Source: Sphagnum compactum (Eukaryota > Bryophyta > Sphagnopsida > Sphagnales). From it: a DNA stretch of 64,000 bases. Of this stretch, positions 36,964 through 49,630 are shown piece after piece; the stretch's first letter is position 1; every line of letters begins with the position of its first letter. Under the pieces are notes generated by a model. The model worked only from the letters and a program-made list of their open reading frames with translations. It was not told the origin of the DNA and ran no database searches. Both the position numbers and the translations under genes were made by a program. The stretch is taken from contig OZ234495.1 in NCBI GenBank assembly GCA_965153455.1, forward strand, positions 12,272,875 through 12,336,874. The letters run 5' to 3'.

Positions 36964-39398
36964 TCTCCAACTTGTACTTATCATTCTTTTAAAACTGGAA
37001 TAGCATATGATGCTTCCATCCTCTTCCTTGCTCCTTTGATGTCTCGGTTTGAGTTTCACTTGTGGGGTTTTTGGAGTTTTGGCAACCCTGTCCCTATGTC
37101 CAATGGTATATAATCATCTCGGGTACTTCACTTATAGTGGTTTTTTTGAACTTGAAAACTACACCATAAGCAGCAACAAGAAGGCAGATGACCATAAGTG
37201 TCCTTCATGATGGGTGTGGAGTGGGGGCTGGGGTAGAGGGCCAGGGGTGGCAGGGGGACTTTGGGTTGTTGTGCTGGATGTTACCACAATTGCCAATTGT
37301 GGTTTAGTTGGATCACAATAGAGGAAACTAGTTATTCAACATGGTGGGAATGAGTTGAATTCTGAATTCTTCAGGGCAGAGCACCATGTTCATCCACAGG
37401 AGCCTAGTGTCATTTGAAATTTGATGTTAATTGTTGGGCACTTATGTTGTCCTTACTATGACTGGTAGAGATGTCCACCTTAGATGTCCACCTTTCATAT
37501 GATAGAGTAGCCCTAGGAGTTGATAGCACGGGTAGTTCTTTGTGAATTGGTAAGAGGTATGTGGCTACCTAATACTAGCCACTTGTCTATTATTGGGAGC
37601 CTATTTAGTTACTATGCTATATGATGTTTTTGAAGGCAGAGCTTGATGGCCACCAACAACCAAATGGCAGTACACAATGGGGATATTGTTCATCCTAGAC
37701 CAAGGGTTGTGTTCTGGGGTGATATGTTAGTTTTTATCGGAGACAAGCTTACATTGCCAAGAATTTAAAGGTATAGTAGAAATTTGTAATAACACGGAGT
37801 TGTGAGGTACATAATAATCCCAGTGGAATGAGAGATGTGAATGGGTTTTAAATATCTTAGAGGCAATTGTCAACTAAAGACTAAGGTGTTGTTCTACACT
37901 TTGTAGCTTGTGGCACCAGAACATGAGGTAAGTCTTGTGAACATTGAGAGCCAACATTTGAGTTGAGCTGGTCTTCATGAATTGCTTATGAACTACCTGC
38001 GTGGGGGGTTCTGCAAACACGATAGTAAAACTTACTTGATTCCAAAACGAAGGCTCTAGATTGAATTGGAGGTCACTTAATTTCTTGAATTGGAAAAGAC
38101 TATTTAAGACTACTTCAAATGGTGGACATATTTTGACCAATTGGAACAAGCTTGAACAACAAGGGGTGTGTCACACTGTGGCCCTGCCATTTACATTAAA
38201 AAGTATCTGAAGGCAAAAGAAGAATTATGCAAACTCAAATATTTCATCATGCAAAAATATAATCTTCAAACAATCCTTCTAAAAGAAACCAAAATCCTTC
38301 AAGATATTATAACTCTATAATTAATCTCAAGTTTGAACACAAGCCAAAATCTCATCTTTCAGAAATCCTCATATAAAACTAAACCTATTATATATATATG
38401 TGTCAAAATCCCTTAAGTAGCTATACTCTATAATGAATCTAAACACAATATCCAAGGCCAATAAATGGAAGGCTACCAAATATCAAAGAGGCATTTAACT
38501 CTTTTTCTTTTTTTTTGGGTAAGAACTAAAATAATAGTAAGGCCTTTTTCCATATTTCCCTCTTGAGTGCAATCAATTAAAATCATTAAAATTTTTGGAT
38601 GTCATGAATGTTGGTGTAGATAGGAAAAGGCTATCCACAATGTTGAATACACCTATCCAAGCCTCCTAGCCCACAAATTGGAAGTTAAAAGAAAGCGAGC
38701 ATAGCCAAATGGAAATGGAAAAGATGACATTATTGATGTTGTCCCTACAAGGTATGATGATTGCATCGAAAGTGTCTTAAATTTCTGTCCGGTGCCATCA
38801 ATATACCCCAAGTTTGTCAAATAGTTTTTTCTGCCACCAATGTTTCCACAAAACATCATGCTTCCAAGACTTGGTTCAATTATTGGCTTCAACCTAGACC
38901 ATAGATAGTTCTGAAGCAAGGTTTTAATTTGTGTTATCATTTTAGGGAATTAGCCTGTAGGACCAAAAGGGAGAAGCGATAATTTGGTTGATTATGGGTT
39001 GATGTTTTGATTAGTGAAAGATGCACTTTTGTCTAACTAAGAACAAAATTTCTTCCAATTTTTGTTAAGCACAAAATAATCCACATGTTCATGTTACCTT
39101 CTGCAGATTAGTAGAATAAGTTGCTTGAAATTTTGAGTGGATTAGTTTATTCTAATCCAATCCACCCAACCACCACCATCAGGAGCTGATGCAGTTGGTG
39201 CGAAGTTCACAGTGCCATGACAACAAGGATTTGATTTGAAAATACAAGACTGTCAACAGGTGTTGACTACAGCAGATGGCTACTTCAGCAGTCAAGAATT
39301 TTTGCAGCTGGAAATGACAAAGGAGTTTGAAGAAGAAGCTTGTACCATTGACAAAAGAATGGACAGGTTTACTTACTCATGTGCCATAGGTACACTTC
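36964..39398. other. Intergenic between kinase and S1-domain gene
   Basis: Kinase 3' sequence is followed by spacer. Copy B of the ~330-base dispersed repeat lies at 38155-38466. ORFs are short and lack domains. The S1-domain gene ends at 39399, so the two genes point towards each other. Confidence 0.6.
38155..38466 (+). repeat. Copy B of the ~330-base dispersed repeat
   Basis: This has the same order of motifs as copy A (752-1078): AAGGGGTGTGTCACAC, TTGCCATTTACATT, CTCAAATATTTCA, AACCAAAATCCTTCAAGATA and CTATACTCTATAATGAAT. It ends in CAAGGCCAATAAA, which also ends copies C and D. It lacks some of the A/T expansions seen in copy A. Confidence 0.8.
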
Positions 39399-42300
39399 TC
39401 ACTTGCCACCAAAATCTAGCCAATCCCAATTTGCAATTGGCTTTTCTTCTTCAACAAAATCTGACCAGTCTTGATTGAAACCATATTCTACAGAGGTGCT
39501 TTCTTGTACATGATGTGTATCCCTGAAAGCTTTTGCCATCTCCTCAGCCTCTCTATATACCCTCTGTGAATCACACCCACAACAGACAGATCTTGAGATA
39601 AAAAACTGGAAGCTCAAAACATTCCCAGCCATATTGTCATCCCCTTCCTTTCTTGTGAACAAACTAAGGTTTTGTGGTGCACAGGAATGAATGGAGGGGA
39701 GCTCACTGCAAGAAGGTGGTGGTCCTCCTGATTCCATTAGTAACTCAACAAAAGTGAGGGGAGAAAAAATTCACCTCTTTGTCAGTAAGCATTAGCCCAT
39801 CTTCACTCTCCAGGTCAGCAGTGCTGCAGTACAGTGAAATCACATAAGTTGCTTCATCAACCCAAACCAGAATCACACAACACTTTCAATTCTCATCCGA
39901 TATGTCTTCTCCCTGAGCTTTCAAGCAATTTCAAGAAACTATAACTTTGAGGCATCCATTCACAGGCATTTCTTCAGGGAAATGCTTCTGAGCATCATCT
40001 TCTATCTGGGCTTGCTTTGTCTCCACAGGCATATGTATTATGAAGCATTGTGAGGTACTCACTCACAACTTGGACTATGTAGCTATGAAGTTGTGGAGAA
40101 ATCTCCACAACAACAATTTGAAGGTAACACAACAACAAGTGCAGTCATAACATTATGAGAGTTGCTCACAAAGTGTCACACTGTCACCTTCATCACAAAT
40201 AGCAGTGATGAGCTGCCATGACTACTACCCACTGACTTCATCAGCTCCTGACAATGGATGTAGGTAAGTATATAATAACGAGCCCAAAATCTGTGCAAGT
40301 CATTGTACAAAATCTATGTTATGAGTTTCTGTTGCATTTCCAGAAGCAATGGGAAGACTGAGTAATGAAGTTGACTAGCACTCAAGAGACAAAGCTAATT
40401 AAAGAAAGTTAAAAGTATTCTCATTCAAGCTGCAAGAAGCTTGCAAGGGTATGCTTCTAGCAACTAGGACTCTGTAGAATCCCAGGCTATGAAGTATGCA
40501 GAGGGACCATACTGATGAGAGAATTTTGAGCTACAACGGCAATTAACATATGGGTCAGTGACAAGTACCTGAATGCAATTCCATTCTTAATGGGAGACTT
40601 CACAACCATCACTTTCACTTGCTCCCCGATACTGAAGACGTCTCTAATATCATGGATGTGGGCCCTTGCTATTTTGCTAATGTGAAGTAAACCACTGCAA
40701 AACACAAGACTCCACATAAATGCTCACAGTTTCAACATTTGTTTCCAATAATTTCAGTTCTGACAAATTTGCACTAGCCCCACCAAGACACCCACGCCAT
40801 CTCCACCTCACTATGAAAAGCACTGTCTTCAAATGCACGTACTAGGCAGATATGTACGGAGGAGGGAAGAATAATGACTAGAAAAGCAAAGGAAACCAGA
40901 AATGCAAGATACGAATAGCATGGTCCCACCTTATATCAGTTTCCTTGATTTTGATTCGAGCTCCAAATTTGTGAATGTCAATAACTATGCCATCAACCAG
41001 AGCTCCTGGATGAAGGTTCTTCATTTTCTGTGCATGAGCCAGATTTGGTCATCAATTCTTGGAAAAAGAAACATGAAGCCATCTCAATCTCTACTTTGTG
41101 CATAACCCATCCACAGAAGAGCATTTGGAAATAGTCAATGGAAAAATTGCAGGGCACAATTGATATGATAATACAGGGTTCATTCATTCCCTGAGTAACA
41201 GTCTTGTAATTTGCTTAGCAGTAAATCCAGTCTGCTGGCAGTTTGCTCAAGCAGAAATGGTTGCATGGTTGATTCACACTGCATCCCAATAATGACGTAG
41301 ATCCAGACTTGTGGATGGAATAGATATTCACACAACATTCAAACTGCCTAGAATGAGGGATAAAAAGCTTACCCAAGCTTGTTTTTCACTAATAATGAGA
41401 TTGCAAGTTTTCTCATCAAAAGCCGTGATTGATACACACATGTGTCTGCCCACCTAGAGAGACCCAGAAGGACATTTGTGAGCACCAGGAGTACACACCA
41501 CACACCCCAAGGACTGTAATCTTCTATGAGAAAAAAATAAAATCATGTTGCAATGTATAGTTCAATGTGAGCATGATAAGCAAGTTAGAAAGAGAGTGAT
41601 CTGCTTACATAGTCCTTCAAGGAATGTAAGGAAGCTTGCGAGGACTGCTTGAAAAGATGATATACTGGTAAGAAGGCTCGTATACCCTGTGAAGAAGTTC
41701 ACATATTCTGTTGTCAATGCAGGAAAACCTACCTATCAAATTCAAACTTAGTGCCTCCAGTCTGCATAACTATATTTCATGGCAGTGACATATAAAAGAC
41801 TATGATACTTGTGAATGAATATCAATGCCAGTGCAGAGAACCATATGGGAAGTAAGCATGTAACCAAAGAATGGCATGATTTGTTGCCAAAGTTATGATG
41901 CCTGCACATTCCATAGTCTTTCAAATAACCAAATGTAAATGGGAATATGTGTAAAGCAGCACGGTGGTATAAGACAATGCAGAGGTACCTCAATCCTGGA
42001 AACAAGTCCAGTAGGGTTCCAGTGTGTGATTTGGATTTCAACAGCCTGATTCAATTCTCTGATCTGCAAAAGAAAAAAATCCAGAAAAATCACAGATCAC
42101 CACAGGCATACATAATATCTTAAAGGAAGGGTTTAAGGAGTATGCTAAAACCTAGTGTACAAAAAAGTGAAGAACAGGAACCTGACGGATGCGTTTCCAG
42201 GCAAACCCACGTGCAACAGACCGTGCAGATAAGAGAGGTCGTCCACTCATTGTCTCTCCCTTCACCTCCATGACAAAAACAGTCCCCAACTCCACAACAG

Positions 42301-43812
42301 GTGATGATGATGGTGTCTGAATCTCAGTCCTCAAGACCTCTTTGTCATCATGCACAACACAAGGCTGGCCCAAGGGTGGTGGTGGTGGTACACGACGACC
42401 TTCCAAGCTACAATCATCGTCATTTGGAATTTTCCAACAAGCTTCCTCCAGCTTGAGCTGACCTAGAGAAATGAGATCCTTGATAAACATGTGCCCAAGT
42501 TTCTGAGCACCGATATCAATGTCCAATTTGCTGTGGTTACTGGAGACCACGACACCTATGACAATATCTCCAACTGACGGAACATAGTATTCAATTGCAT
42601 CATCATCATGAGCATGAAGCTCATTGTCTTCACTTTCTCTATCAAAAGTATGTTGTTGAGATGGATGGATCAAACCACCACCACCTTCTTCATGTTCTTG
42701 TAACCTGGACTCTTGGATTCTTCTTTCCATTTCTGGCATCTCCTCAGCAGCAGCACCTTTTGTCGAGTTGTGATCAAAATCTGCAACTAGATTACCCTGC
42801 TTTTCCACTGCAACATGATGAGGAATGATGTGGAATGCATCATCTGAAGGTTCCTGTGAATTGATGCTGTTGCTTTTGTCATTGCTATCTTCAACTGGTG
42901 GAGAGATTGTCTGTGGTGATGATGATGATACATTGAGCTTGATAGGCCTTTGCAGATGTACTGACAAGCTTAGGGCTCCTATACCACCCTCAGTGCCATT
43001 TATATCCATGTTGCTGCTTACATTAGAGATCTCTGCAAGTGCAGCAGCAGGTAATTTCATTGTCAGGTCTCAAGCAAAGCATTCGCCTTTGACAAACAGC
43101 ATCATCTTTCTTCCCACAACAAATTCTATTTGCTCACTATGTGTCCATTTCTCCCATTTTCTAGATGTTGTTTGTACTGCTGCTGAAAAGCTTGCACCAC
43201 TGCTTAGATTGTCTTCTTCTTCACCATGAAGCTTGAAATAAGCTTCTGCAATGAAGCCAGCCACACTAAAAGAGATTGTAAAACTCAGACAAAACAACAC
43301 AGGCTCATCACCAAGCTGGCAGAAAACTGCAAAAGTCTGAAACAGCAAAAATGGCATACTTCTGTTGCATCCGTCCAGTGGAAGCAAGCAGTGTTCAGAG
43401 GCATTTGTTTGTAAGTGAACCAACCATTTCTGCTGCTGCAGAAGAAGAAGTTGCAGAACGGTGTTTGAGGATTGTGAAAAGAGGAAGAGGAGGAGGTTAT
43501 CACAGGGTTTTGAGGGTTTTGCGAGCTTTCTGACCTTTGCTGCCAAGAAGCGCTTTGTGTTGAAGAATTGTTGTGGGAGAAACAATTTTGCTTTGTGTTG
43601 AATTGTCGTGAGGTAGAAGAAGGCTCCGCTGCTGCCGCTGTTGCGGAAAGTTGTGAAACGGACCAGGATGTGTTCCCGACGAGAGCGAAGGCGCGCACGT
43701 CCGTTGCAGCTTCCTCGCCCATGGCTGCGGCACCTGGAACATCTTCCACGGGCATGCGATGACCGAAGAAGAAGAAGAATCTCTCCTCTCTTTCGCAGTA
43801 GTATGTCCACAC
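39399..43812 (-). CDS. Chloroplast S1-domain RNA-binding protein, RLSB/PDE338-like; 5' end unresolved
   Basis: Supported exons, in transcription order: 43245-43138, 43032-42182, 42063-41989, 41686-41609, 41453-41373, 41027-40930, 40694-40569, 39823-39775 and 39563-39399 (stop). All are GT-AG and in phase. The product has an acidic, low-complexity N-terminal part. It then has S1-type segments: YYVPSVGDIVIGVVV … LDIDIGAQ, then GIRAFLPVY … VGRHMCVSITAFDE, then HPGALVDGIVIDIHKFGARIK with SGLLHISKIARAHI. The tail YREAEEMAKAFR … NWDWLDF matches Arabidopsis At1g71720 (RLSB/PDE338), which binds plastid rbcL mRNA. A further 5' exon ending at 43360 (phase 1) fits the same frame, but no in-frame ATG is visible up to about 43820. 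The true start and transit peptide therefore lie in an unresolved upstream exon. The ATG at 43060 is an alternative if the last 5' intron is retained. Confidence 0.82.
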
Positions 43813-45278
43813 TCCTTCAAAGAGATTGGTACCTATCGGTCTTCTTCTTCTTGTCCTTTTCCTGTTGCTTTATTCACAGCTTTTCTCAAAGGTTGGCTAC
43901 TGCATCGTCCATCGGGGGATTGAATTTCGGACGTTGCAAATCTCCTCCTTCGTGGTGCAATGCCCTTCAAACTCGTTGCGTACAGATGTGGATCGATCGC
44001 CCGGCTCTTCGGAAACAGAACCCTAGGTATATCAGGCTTGAATGTCTCTCTCTGTATGTGGATCTGGTACGAAGATAGGAAGGTTGTGGATGAGAGTTTT
44101 GGAGGCCGCTGGACGCCGCAACGATTCACGGGCATGCGTCTGCGGAATCGAGATTCTTTGAAGAAGAAGATGACGAGTTCTTTGTTGCAGAGCTTGACGA
44201 AGAAGACGACGAAGAAGAAGAAGGTGGACGAGTTTATTCGGAACAGCGGCGACAATCTGCTTTGCTTTCACTGCTTTTGGATCAGCCGTGCCAAAATTGT
44301 AGGAAATTGTCTTTGACATCATCAATCTCATTGCAGCCGCCATCTTCTTCCTCAATGCACAACATCACATGAAGAAGATGGACAAATCCAGGTATTGATG
44401 ATGCCCTCCCTTGCAACTTTGCTTCATTTCTCGTTTGTTCCAGAGTGTTCAGAGAAGAGACAGTTATATCTTTGAGTCTTCCTGAGATTCTAAGCAATAA
44501 ATATAGGCAGAAATTTTTTGTGTACCTACTAGCTAGGCAGCAGAAGAGACTTGCTTGATGAGACTGCACTCAATGTTGTTGCACTTGTGCATCTAATACT
44601 GTAGGATTCCTGATCATATGAAAAAGGATGGGAGCTAGCTTTTCACAGCAAGCAAGAAGTTGAAAGCTCTGAATTCTCTCAATTGCAAAACACATTAAAA
44701 AAAGATGAAACCGCATCGAACTCTACTACCAGGCTTTTTTTTTCCTCCAGGCAAGAAGCTGAACTTCTGATCCTTTTTTTTTAAACCTTTGACTATCCTG
44801 ACATTGTTTGTCCATGCAGAAACAGCAGCTTCCAGAAACACAGCTCTGACATTCCAGTTGCTTCCTGCTTGGTAGCTGTAATACTCTTTCTGCCATTCTG
44901 CATTTTCTTAGAGAGATCAGCAGAAAAGCTTAATAACCAACAGGGGAGTCAGGCAAACTTTGGTTTCATTGCATTTTTTTGCATGTACCATGTGTGCAGG
45001 TCATATAAAACAGAGCAATGAAGGGGCAAAAATGGTTGTGACATTTTCCTCTTCCACCTGAGCAAGTGCAGAGTTCCAGCTTCTTTTACAAATGACATTT
45101 TGAGGCTGGAAGCTGAAACATTTAGCCAGCTGACAGTCAGATTGAAGACTGCAGCAAAGAGCTGATGGTTGTGTGAGGCTGAGTCTCAAGCAGAGCTTGC
45201 AGTGTGCACCATGACAAACCTTAGACCAAGTTGTACCTGGTGAGCAACCTTTGAATTGACCAACAAAGTCCTTGGCAG
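43813..45278. other. Upstream region of the S1-domain gene; unresolved 5' exon(s)
   Basis: Overlapping ORFs on both strands are short and Arg- or Leu-rich. They include a minus-strand ATG frame at 44032-44343 that starts MAAAMRLMMSKTISYNFG. One of them may contribute the missing transit-peptide exon of the S1-domain gene, but I could not find a donor/acceptor pair that joins in phase. Past about 44600 I see only spacer. Confidence 0.4.
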
Positions 45279-45655
45279 GGATTTGTGTGCATCTCTGGGC
45301 TGTTTCTGAAGATTGATTGCAGTGATTGGTAATGAATTTGTGTGCATCTCTGGGCTGTTTCTGAAGATTGATTGTGGTGGTTGGTAACGAATTTGTGTGC
45401 ATCTCGGGGCAGTTTCTGAAGATTGATTGTGGAGTGGTCAGCAATGAATTTGTGCACATCTCGGGGTGGTTTCTGAAGATTGATTGCAGTGGTTAGCAAT
45501 GAATTTGTGCACATCTCAGGGTTGTTTCTGAAGATTGATTGCAGTGGTCAGCAATGAATTTGTGCACATCTCGGGGTGGTTTCTGAAGATTGATTGCAGT
45601 GGTCAGCAATGAATTTGTCAGCATCTCTGGGCAGTTTCTGATGAATCTGCAGACA
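45279..45655. repeat. 55-base minisatellite, six full copies plus a partial one
   Basis: Units start GAATTTGTGTGCATCTC and continue through GGGCTGTTTCTGAAGATTG to GTTGGTAAT. Starts are near 45279, 45334, 45389, 45446, 45501, 45556 and 45611. The unit is mostly 55 bases (one of 57), which is not a multiple of three. The recurring peptide phrases on the minus strand (INLQKQPRDAHKF and relatives) are therefore frame-shifted echoes of the DNA repeat, not a protein. Confidence 0.92.
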
Positions 45656-46332
45656 GAGAAGCAAAGCTCATGGTCTTTCATTTACTCACAATGATGGTTG
45701 ATTTGATACAGCTCCTATGCTGGAAGATTGGTCCCTCACAAAGACACATTTGCCACACTTCTGAAGTAGTGTCTAGCTGAGTTACTCTTCAAAGTTGCCA
45801 AGTCTCCAAATGGGTTCTCAACCAAGAGCACTTGCAAACCCTAAGCACACCAAAACCATGCATCCTTCACAAGTAGCATTTAACCCAACTGATCTACAGG
45901 CTCTAGCTACTGAATGAGCCACTAGTGTGACATGAACTCTGCCTTGCCAAAGAGATTGCATTTATGTGCAAGTTAGAGGGCAATATGTTCATTGACAATT
46001 TCAATAGTTACAATCCTAACTTCCTAAGTCACAAGTTCAAATTGGTTGGAGGAGCTGCAGTGCAGAAAGAAATGTCAATTGAGCTTTGATACCTAGACAG
46101 CGCATGTCAAAGGACACATGTTGTGGACAACTCTTTCAAGAATAGATTCATTCAATGACATAAAGAAGAAGAAAAGATCCATTTATCTAAAGACTTCCGA
46201 GCTCAGTCTATCCATCTTCACATGAGAGCAATCATTAGCTTACACAGGGTTTTCATATCCAAAGCAAAAGGGTGAACAAATTGAGCCTCCACCCTTGTTT
46301 GGATGACGAGTGGAATATGCCTGGTTTTTAAC
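45656..46332. other. Spacer downstream of the FMN hydrolase/riboflavin kinase gene
   Basis: No ORF of note was found. This includes the probable 3' UTR of the minus-strand flavin gene. No repeat or RNA gene is recognised. Confidence 0.5.
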
Positions 46333-49329
46333 TTATGTGGCTGAATTAGGCAACAGAGTGGTTAAATATGGGTCTTCTGCATACTGTGAGTATGGAGTCA
46401 TGTCAAGTGCTGCCTTTGCAATTTGACCATCTTCATGAATTCTCTCCACCAGTGCTTCCAGAGACACAAAATTTGCCTGCAAAAAACTGTACCTTGTTAA
46501 ATAGTTGCAAAATCCAACTTCATCTCGGGAAATGGATGATGCACCTTGGCAAATTCTCCTAGTAGCAAGAGGGGTGTGGGGGTTTGGTAGACTAGTCTGT
46601 TTCTCTGGGCGATGATTGGGACCCTTACCTCAGGGCGGATGTAACCAACCACAACAAGCCGCAGCTCCACTCCATAGAAATTTTCTGCAAAATCGTGCAA
46701 TAGCCAAGGCTCCTGCAATCCCAAGACACCATTAGCCAGCTCCCTTAAAAGAAATCTATTGCTGGATTGAACTCTGCATGGTGGGCAATTGCTTAAAGCC
46801 TTCATACACATAGCAAGAATCAGACACATGGTGGTGATGAATTGGTGAAGAAACTTCAAGACTCACCACTGTCTTTTCAGCATTATCAAAATATGGACTC
46901 CATCCTATATTCATCACCATCTTGTACACCCCATGATTGGCAAGTCCTGCCCACCCTATGTAGACCCCACACACAGTCTCTGCTAGTTGCTTTGAGAGAG
47001 CAGTGGTTGCAAGATTAGCTGCAGATGTGAAGGCAACAGGATTAATATGCTTAAGTACTGGAAAAAGAGCAAAACATTATGAGAACTACAACTGAACTAT
47101 GAAACCCTAAACCTTAAACCTTAGACAATGTGACACAGACCTTCAGGTAAATCAAGGAGTCAGACTCCACCACCATGGAACAGAAGCAGAATTGTGTTAT
47201 GCAGCTACTTACATTTCACATACCAGTGGGGATTCCGAGCAGCTTGGAGCCACGACCAAAGCCCATAACAACAGGTCCACCCATATACAAGGGTCCCATG
47301 GGCAGCACACCGCCAATCCCTGTACCACCCTCATATCTCAAACAGTTTATATTTTGGAGTGAAAATGTTTAGTTTCATGTTTGCAGTGTCAAACCTTCAA
47401 AAAAGTTTCTCAGGAATTTGAGGGAGAAGGGACAATGTAAGGAAGGGTCACTGGCAATAAAGGGTTGCTTACGATCTTCAAAGGGAGGCAAACCCCAGGT
47501 TTCTGGCTCCAGATCAAGGAGTGAATTCAATACAACATCGGCATCAGAGTAGAGAGGGTGAAACTCTTTTGTTGGTAGTGAGGGCACAGCCAATACTGTC
47601 ATTCCTGCAGCCTTGCCTGCCTTCACACCAGCCCTATGCAACAGTTCAGACACATTGTTAGTTGACCTGAAAATTGAAAAGACCACTCACCGATTGTCCA
47701 CATAAGACCCACTTTCTTTTTTCTTTTTTCTCATATTCCTAGAACTGCCAGGACAAGAGAAAAGCATTGCATCAAAGTTTGTACATTTAACATACAAGTC
47801 AGGTGAAACAGGAGCCTGTGACATAGAACAGAATGACTGTAGTATAAGCTTACGGAGCATCTTCAATGACCAGGCATGTGGCTGGGTCTGCATTCAACCG
47901 CTTTGCAGCTTCCAGAAATCTGTCAAGTGGCCCACAAGCTTCATCAGCAAAGTACTGGCAAACTTAATGCTATTCAACCTTGCAAAGCAAATGATGAAAA
48001 TCAGAACCCACAGTCAAGATGCTGAGACATCTCAGTAATGATGCTAAGATGATTTGGGATCTCACAACAAGGGTAGAAACCTCACATGTCAGGAGCAGGC
48101 TTTCCATTTATGACCTCATCCCCTGCCACCACCACTGTAAATGCTTCTGTCCAACCTGAACAACAACGCACCCATATTGCCAAATACCTCAGTCAGTATG
48201 TCCCTTGTCTTTGGGTCCATTCTTTCATACAACATGAATGTTGCTGAAAGCCATTGTCATGTACAATTCAAGAGAACAATATTTTGCAATTGACGTTACC
48301 TTCTCATCAAATGATCACTGGTGAATATTCATTCACATTTCCTCCAACATCCATGAAGAAACTTGGCGCACTGCCAGAAAACAAAACAAATTGAAATTGG
48401 CATACATGAATACATACATACCTGCTTGGTAAGAGAGCTTAGCTTTGATATTTTTGGCAGGTGAACTTGAAGCTATTGCAAATGGGACACCATGACTGTG
48501 TAGGTGTGTCACAAGCCGATTGGCACCTGGTAAAGCTCGTGCTTGAGCCCACCTAATAAAACCCCAATTCCACCATCCATCAATGCTTCTACAACAAGAA
48601 GCCAAGGTCTGATGATGATGGCCTCTTCCTCATCCTCCTCCTCCTCAAGGTTGGTCAGTCAGTCAGTCATCCATCATCAAATTGATAAGCTCCTCTCTCG
48701 TAGTGCAGCAGCCAGCCAGCAGTATTCATTTCAACAAGTGATACCTACTGGGAAAAACCCTACTGAACAAGACAAAAAGACAGGAGTTTTGTGGAAGGAG
48801 TGCAAAAAAAAGTTGAGAGTAGAAGAAGAAGAAGCTGGCGTCAGAAGAATTGGCATGCCTGTTCTTCATAAAAGCTAAAATCTGGGAGTGAAGCTCCTGT
48901 GGAGTGCAAGGCAAGTCGTAATCCTGGATCAAGCTAGCAGCCGACTCCAAAGGCCGTTTACCCAAGCGCTTGTGAGCTCCCTTGCCATTCCATTTCTTCC
49001 CATACCCGGACACGATCAGCTCCGAAGCTTCCTCCACTAACGTCTCTGACAAAATAAAAATAAAAATCAGATCCTCCTCCTCCGATGATGATGTTTTCAA
49101 AAGCAGACAGACCCATCTAAGAAAAAAAAAAGTCTGGTGGTTGGGTGCGCTTCCTCCGTTTGCGGCTTTGCAAAAACAAACGAAAAACAGAGTACCTACC
49201 TGTGTCTATGAGAGTGCCATCAAGATCCAGGATGACATGAGAGATCTTGAGCTGTTGTGGAGGAGGAAGAGGCGAGGAGGGCACAGCAGTTGTTACTGCA
49301 TGGGCATCATCATTGGACTCCATCATCAT
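46333..49329 (-). CDS. Bifunctional FMN hydrolase / riboflavin kinase, 406 residues, 10 exons
   Basis: Exons, in transcription order: 49329-49200, 49045-48859, 48552-48422, 48155-48086, 47919-47854, 47633-47473, 47319-47224, 47018-46867, 46712-46629 and 46476-46333, totalling 1221 bases in frame. The N-terminal HAD phosphatase has nucleophile motif DLDGTLIDT (D35, D37), GVPFAIASSS, Lys of NGKPAPD, and LVIEDAPAGVKAG. It hydrolyses FMN to riboflavin. The C-terminal riboflavin kinase (about 255-400) has GGPVVMGFGRGSKLLGIPTAN and EPWLLHDFAENFYG and makes FMN from riboflavin and ATP. The whole follows Arabidopsis FMN/FHY (379 residues). Three consecutive ATGs stand at 49329, 49326 and 49323. Exon 2 is best closed by a GC donor at 48858. 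A GT donor at 48744 would add about 38 hydrophobic residues absent from the family. No lesion is seen. Confidence 0.92.
48745..48858 (-). other. Alternative exon-2 extension: GC versus GT donor choice
   Basis: After AACAG at 48859 the next bases are GCATGC. Splicing there (GC-AG, phase 2) to the acceptor before 48552 gives a family-like joint, FMKNR|WAQARALPGANR. Staying open to the canonical AGTAG|GTATCA at 48745 keeps phase 2 but inserts an Ser/Phe/Leu-rich stretch of about 38 residues, which looks like translated intron. Confidence 0.65.
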
Positions 49330-49630
49330 GGTCGCCACAGCCAGCAAGCTTCGTTGCTCCCTTCGGCTGCTGCTTTGTCGTTGTGGTCTTGCCGCCGTCC
49401 CCAGCCCTTGGAGAATATGCCTCAGAAATGCTCCCTGGATCAAGGGCTATAGGAAGAAGCCACCGGCTGGCGACACATGTTCTTCCGGCCCCACAGAATG
49501 CCAGTTTCTGCTTCTTTGCTGCCGGTATGGGCTTTTGCTTCGCTTTCCTTTCCAACCCACTTTTTCCTCGTGTTTTTGTTGCTGCTGCTTCACATGAGCC
49601 CTTTCTCAAAGCTTTGAGATACCCTGCCAT
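49310..49630 (-). other. Upstream ORF overlapping the flavin gene start
   Basis: An ATG at 49630 opens a 106-residue basic frame (starting MAGYLKALRKGSCEAAATK) that runs past the main ATG at 49329 in another frame. It could be a regulatory upstream ORF if the transcript starts far enough upstream, or an unrelated chance ORF in a GC-richer leader. I recognise no domain. Confidence 0.25.

Noticed and set aside
45001-45681. Repeat protein with INLQK-PRD-HKF units on the minus strand
   Set aside because: The DNA unit is 55 bases, so successive copies fall in different frames. The same phrases appear in three frames, as expected for a DNA minisatellite and not for a protein.
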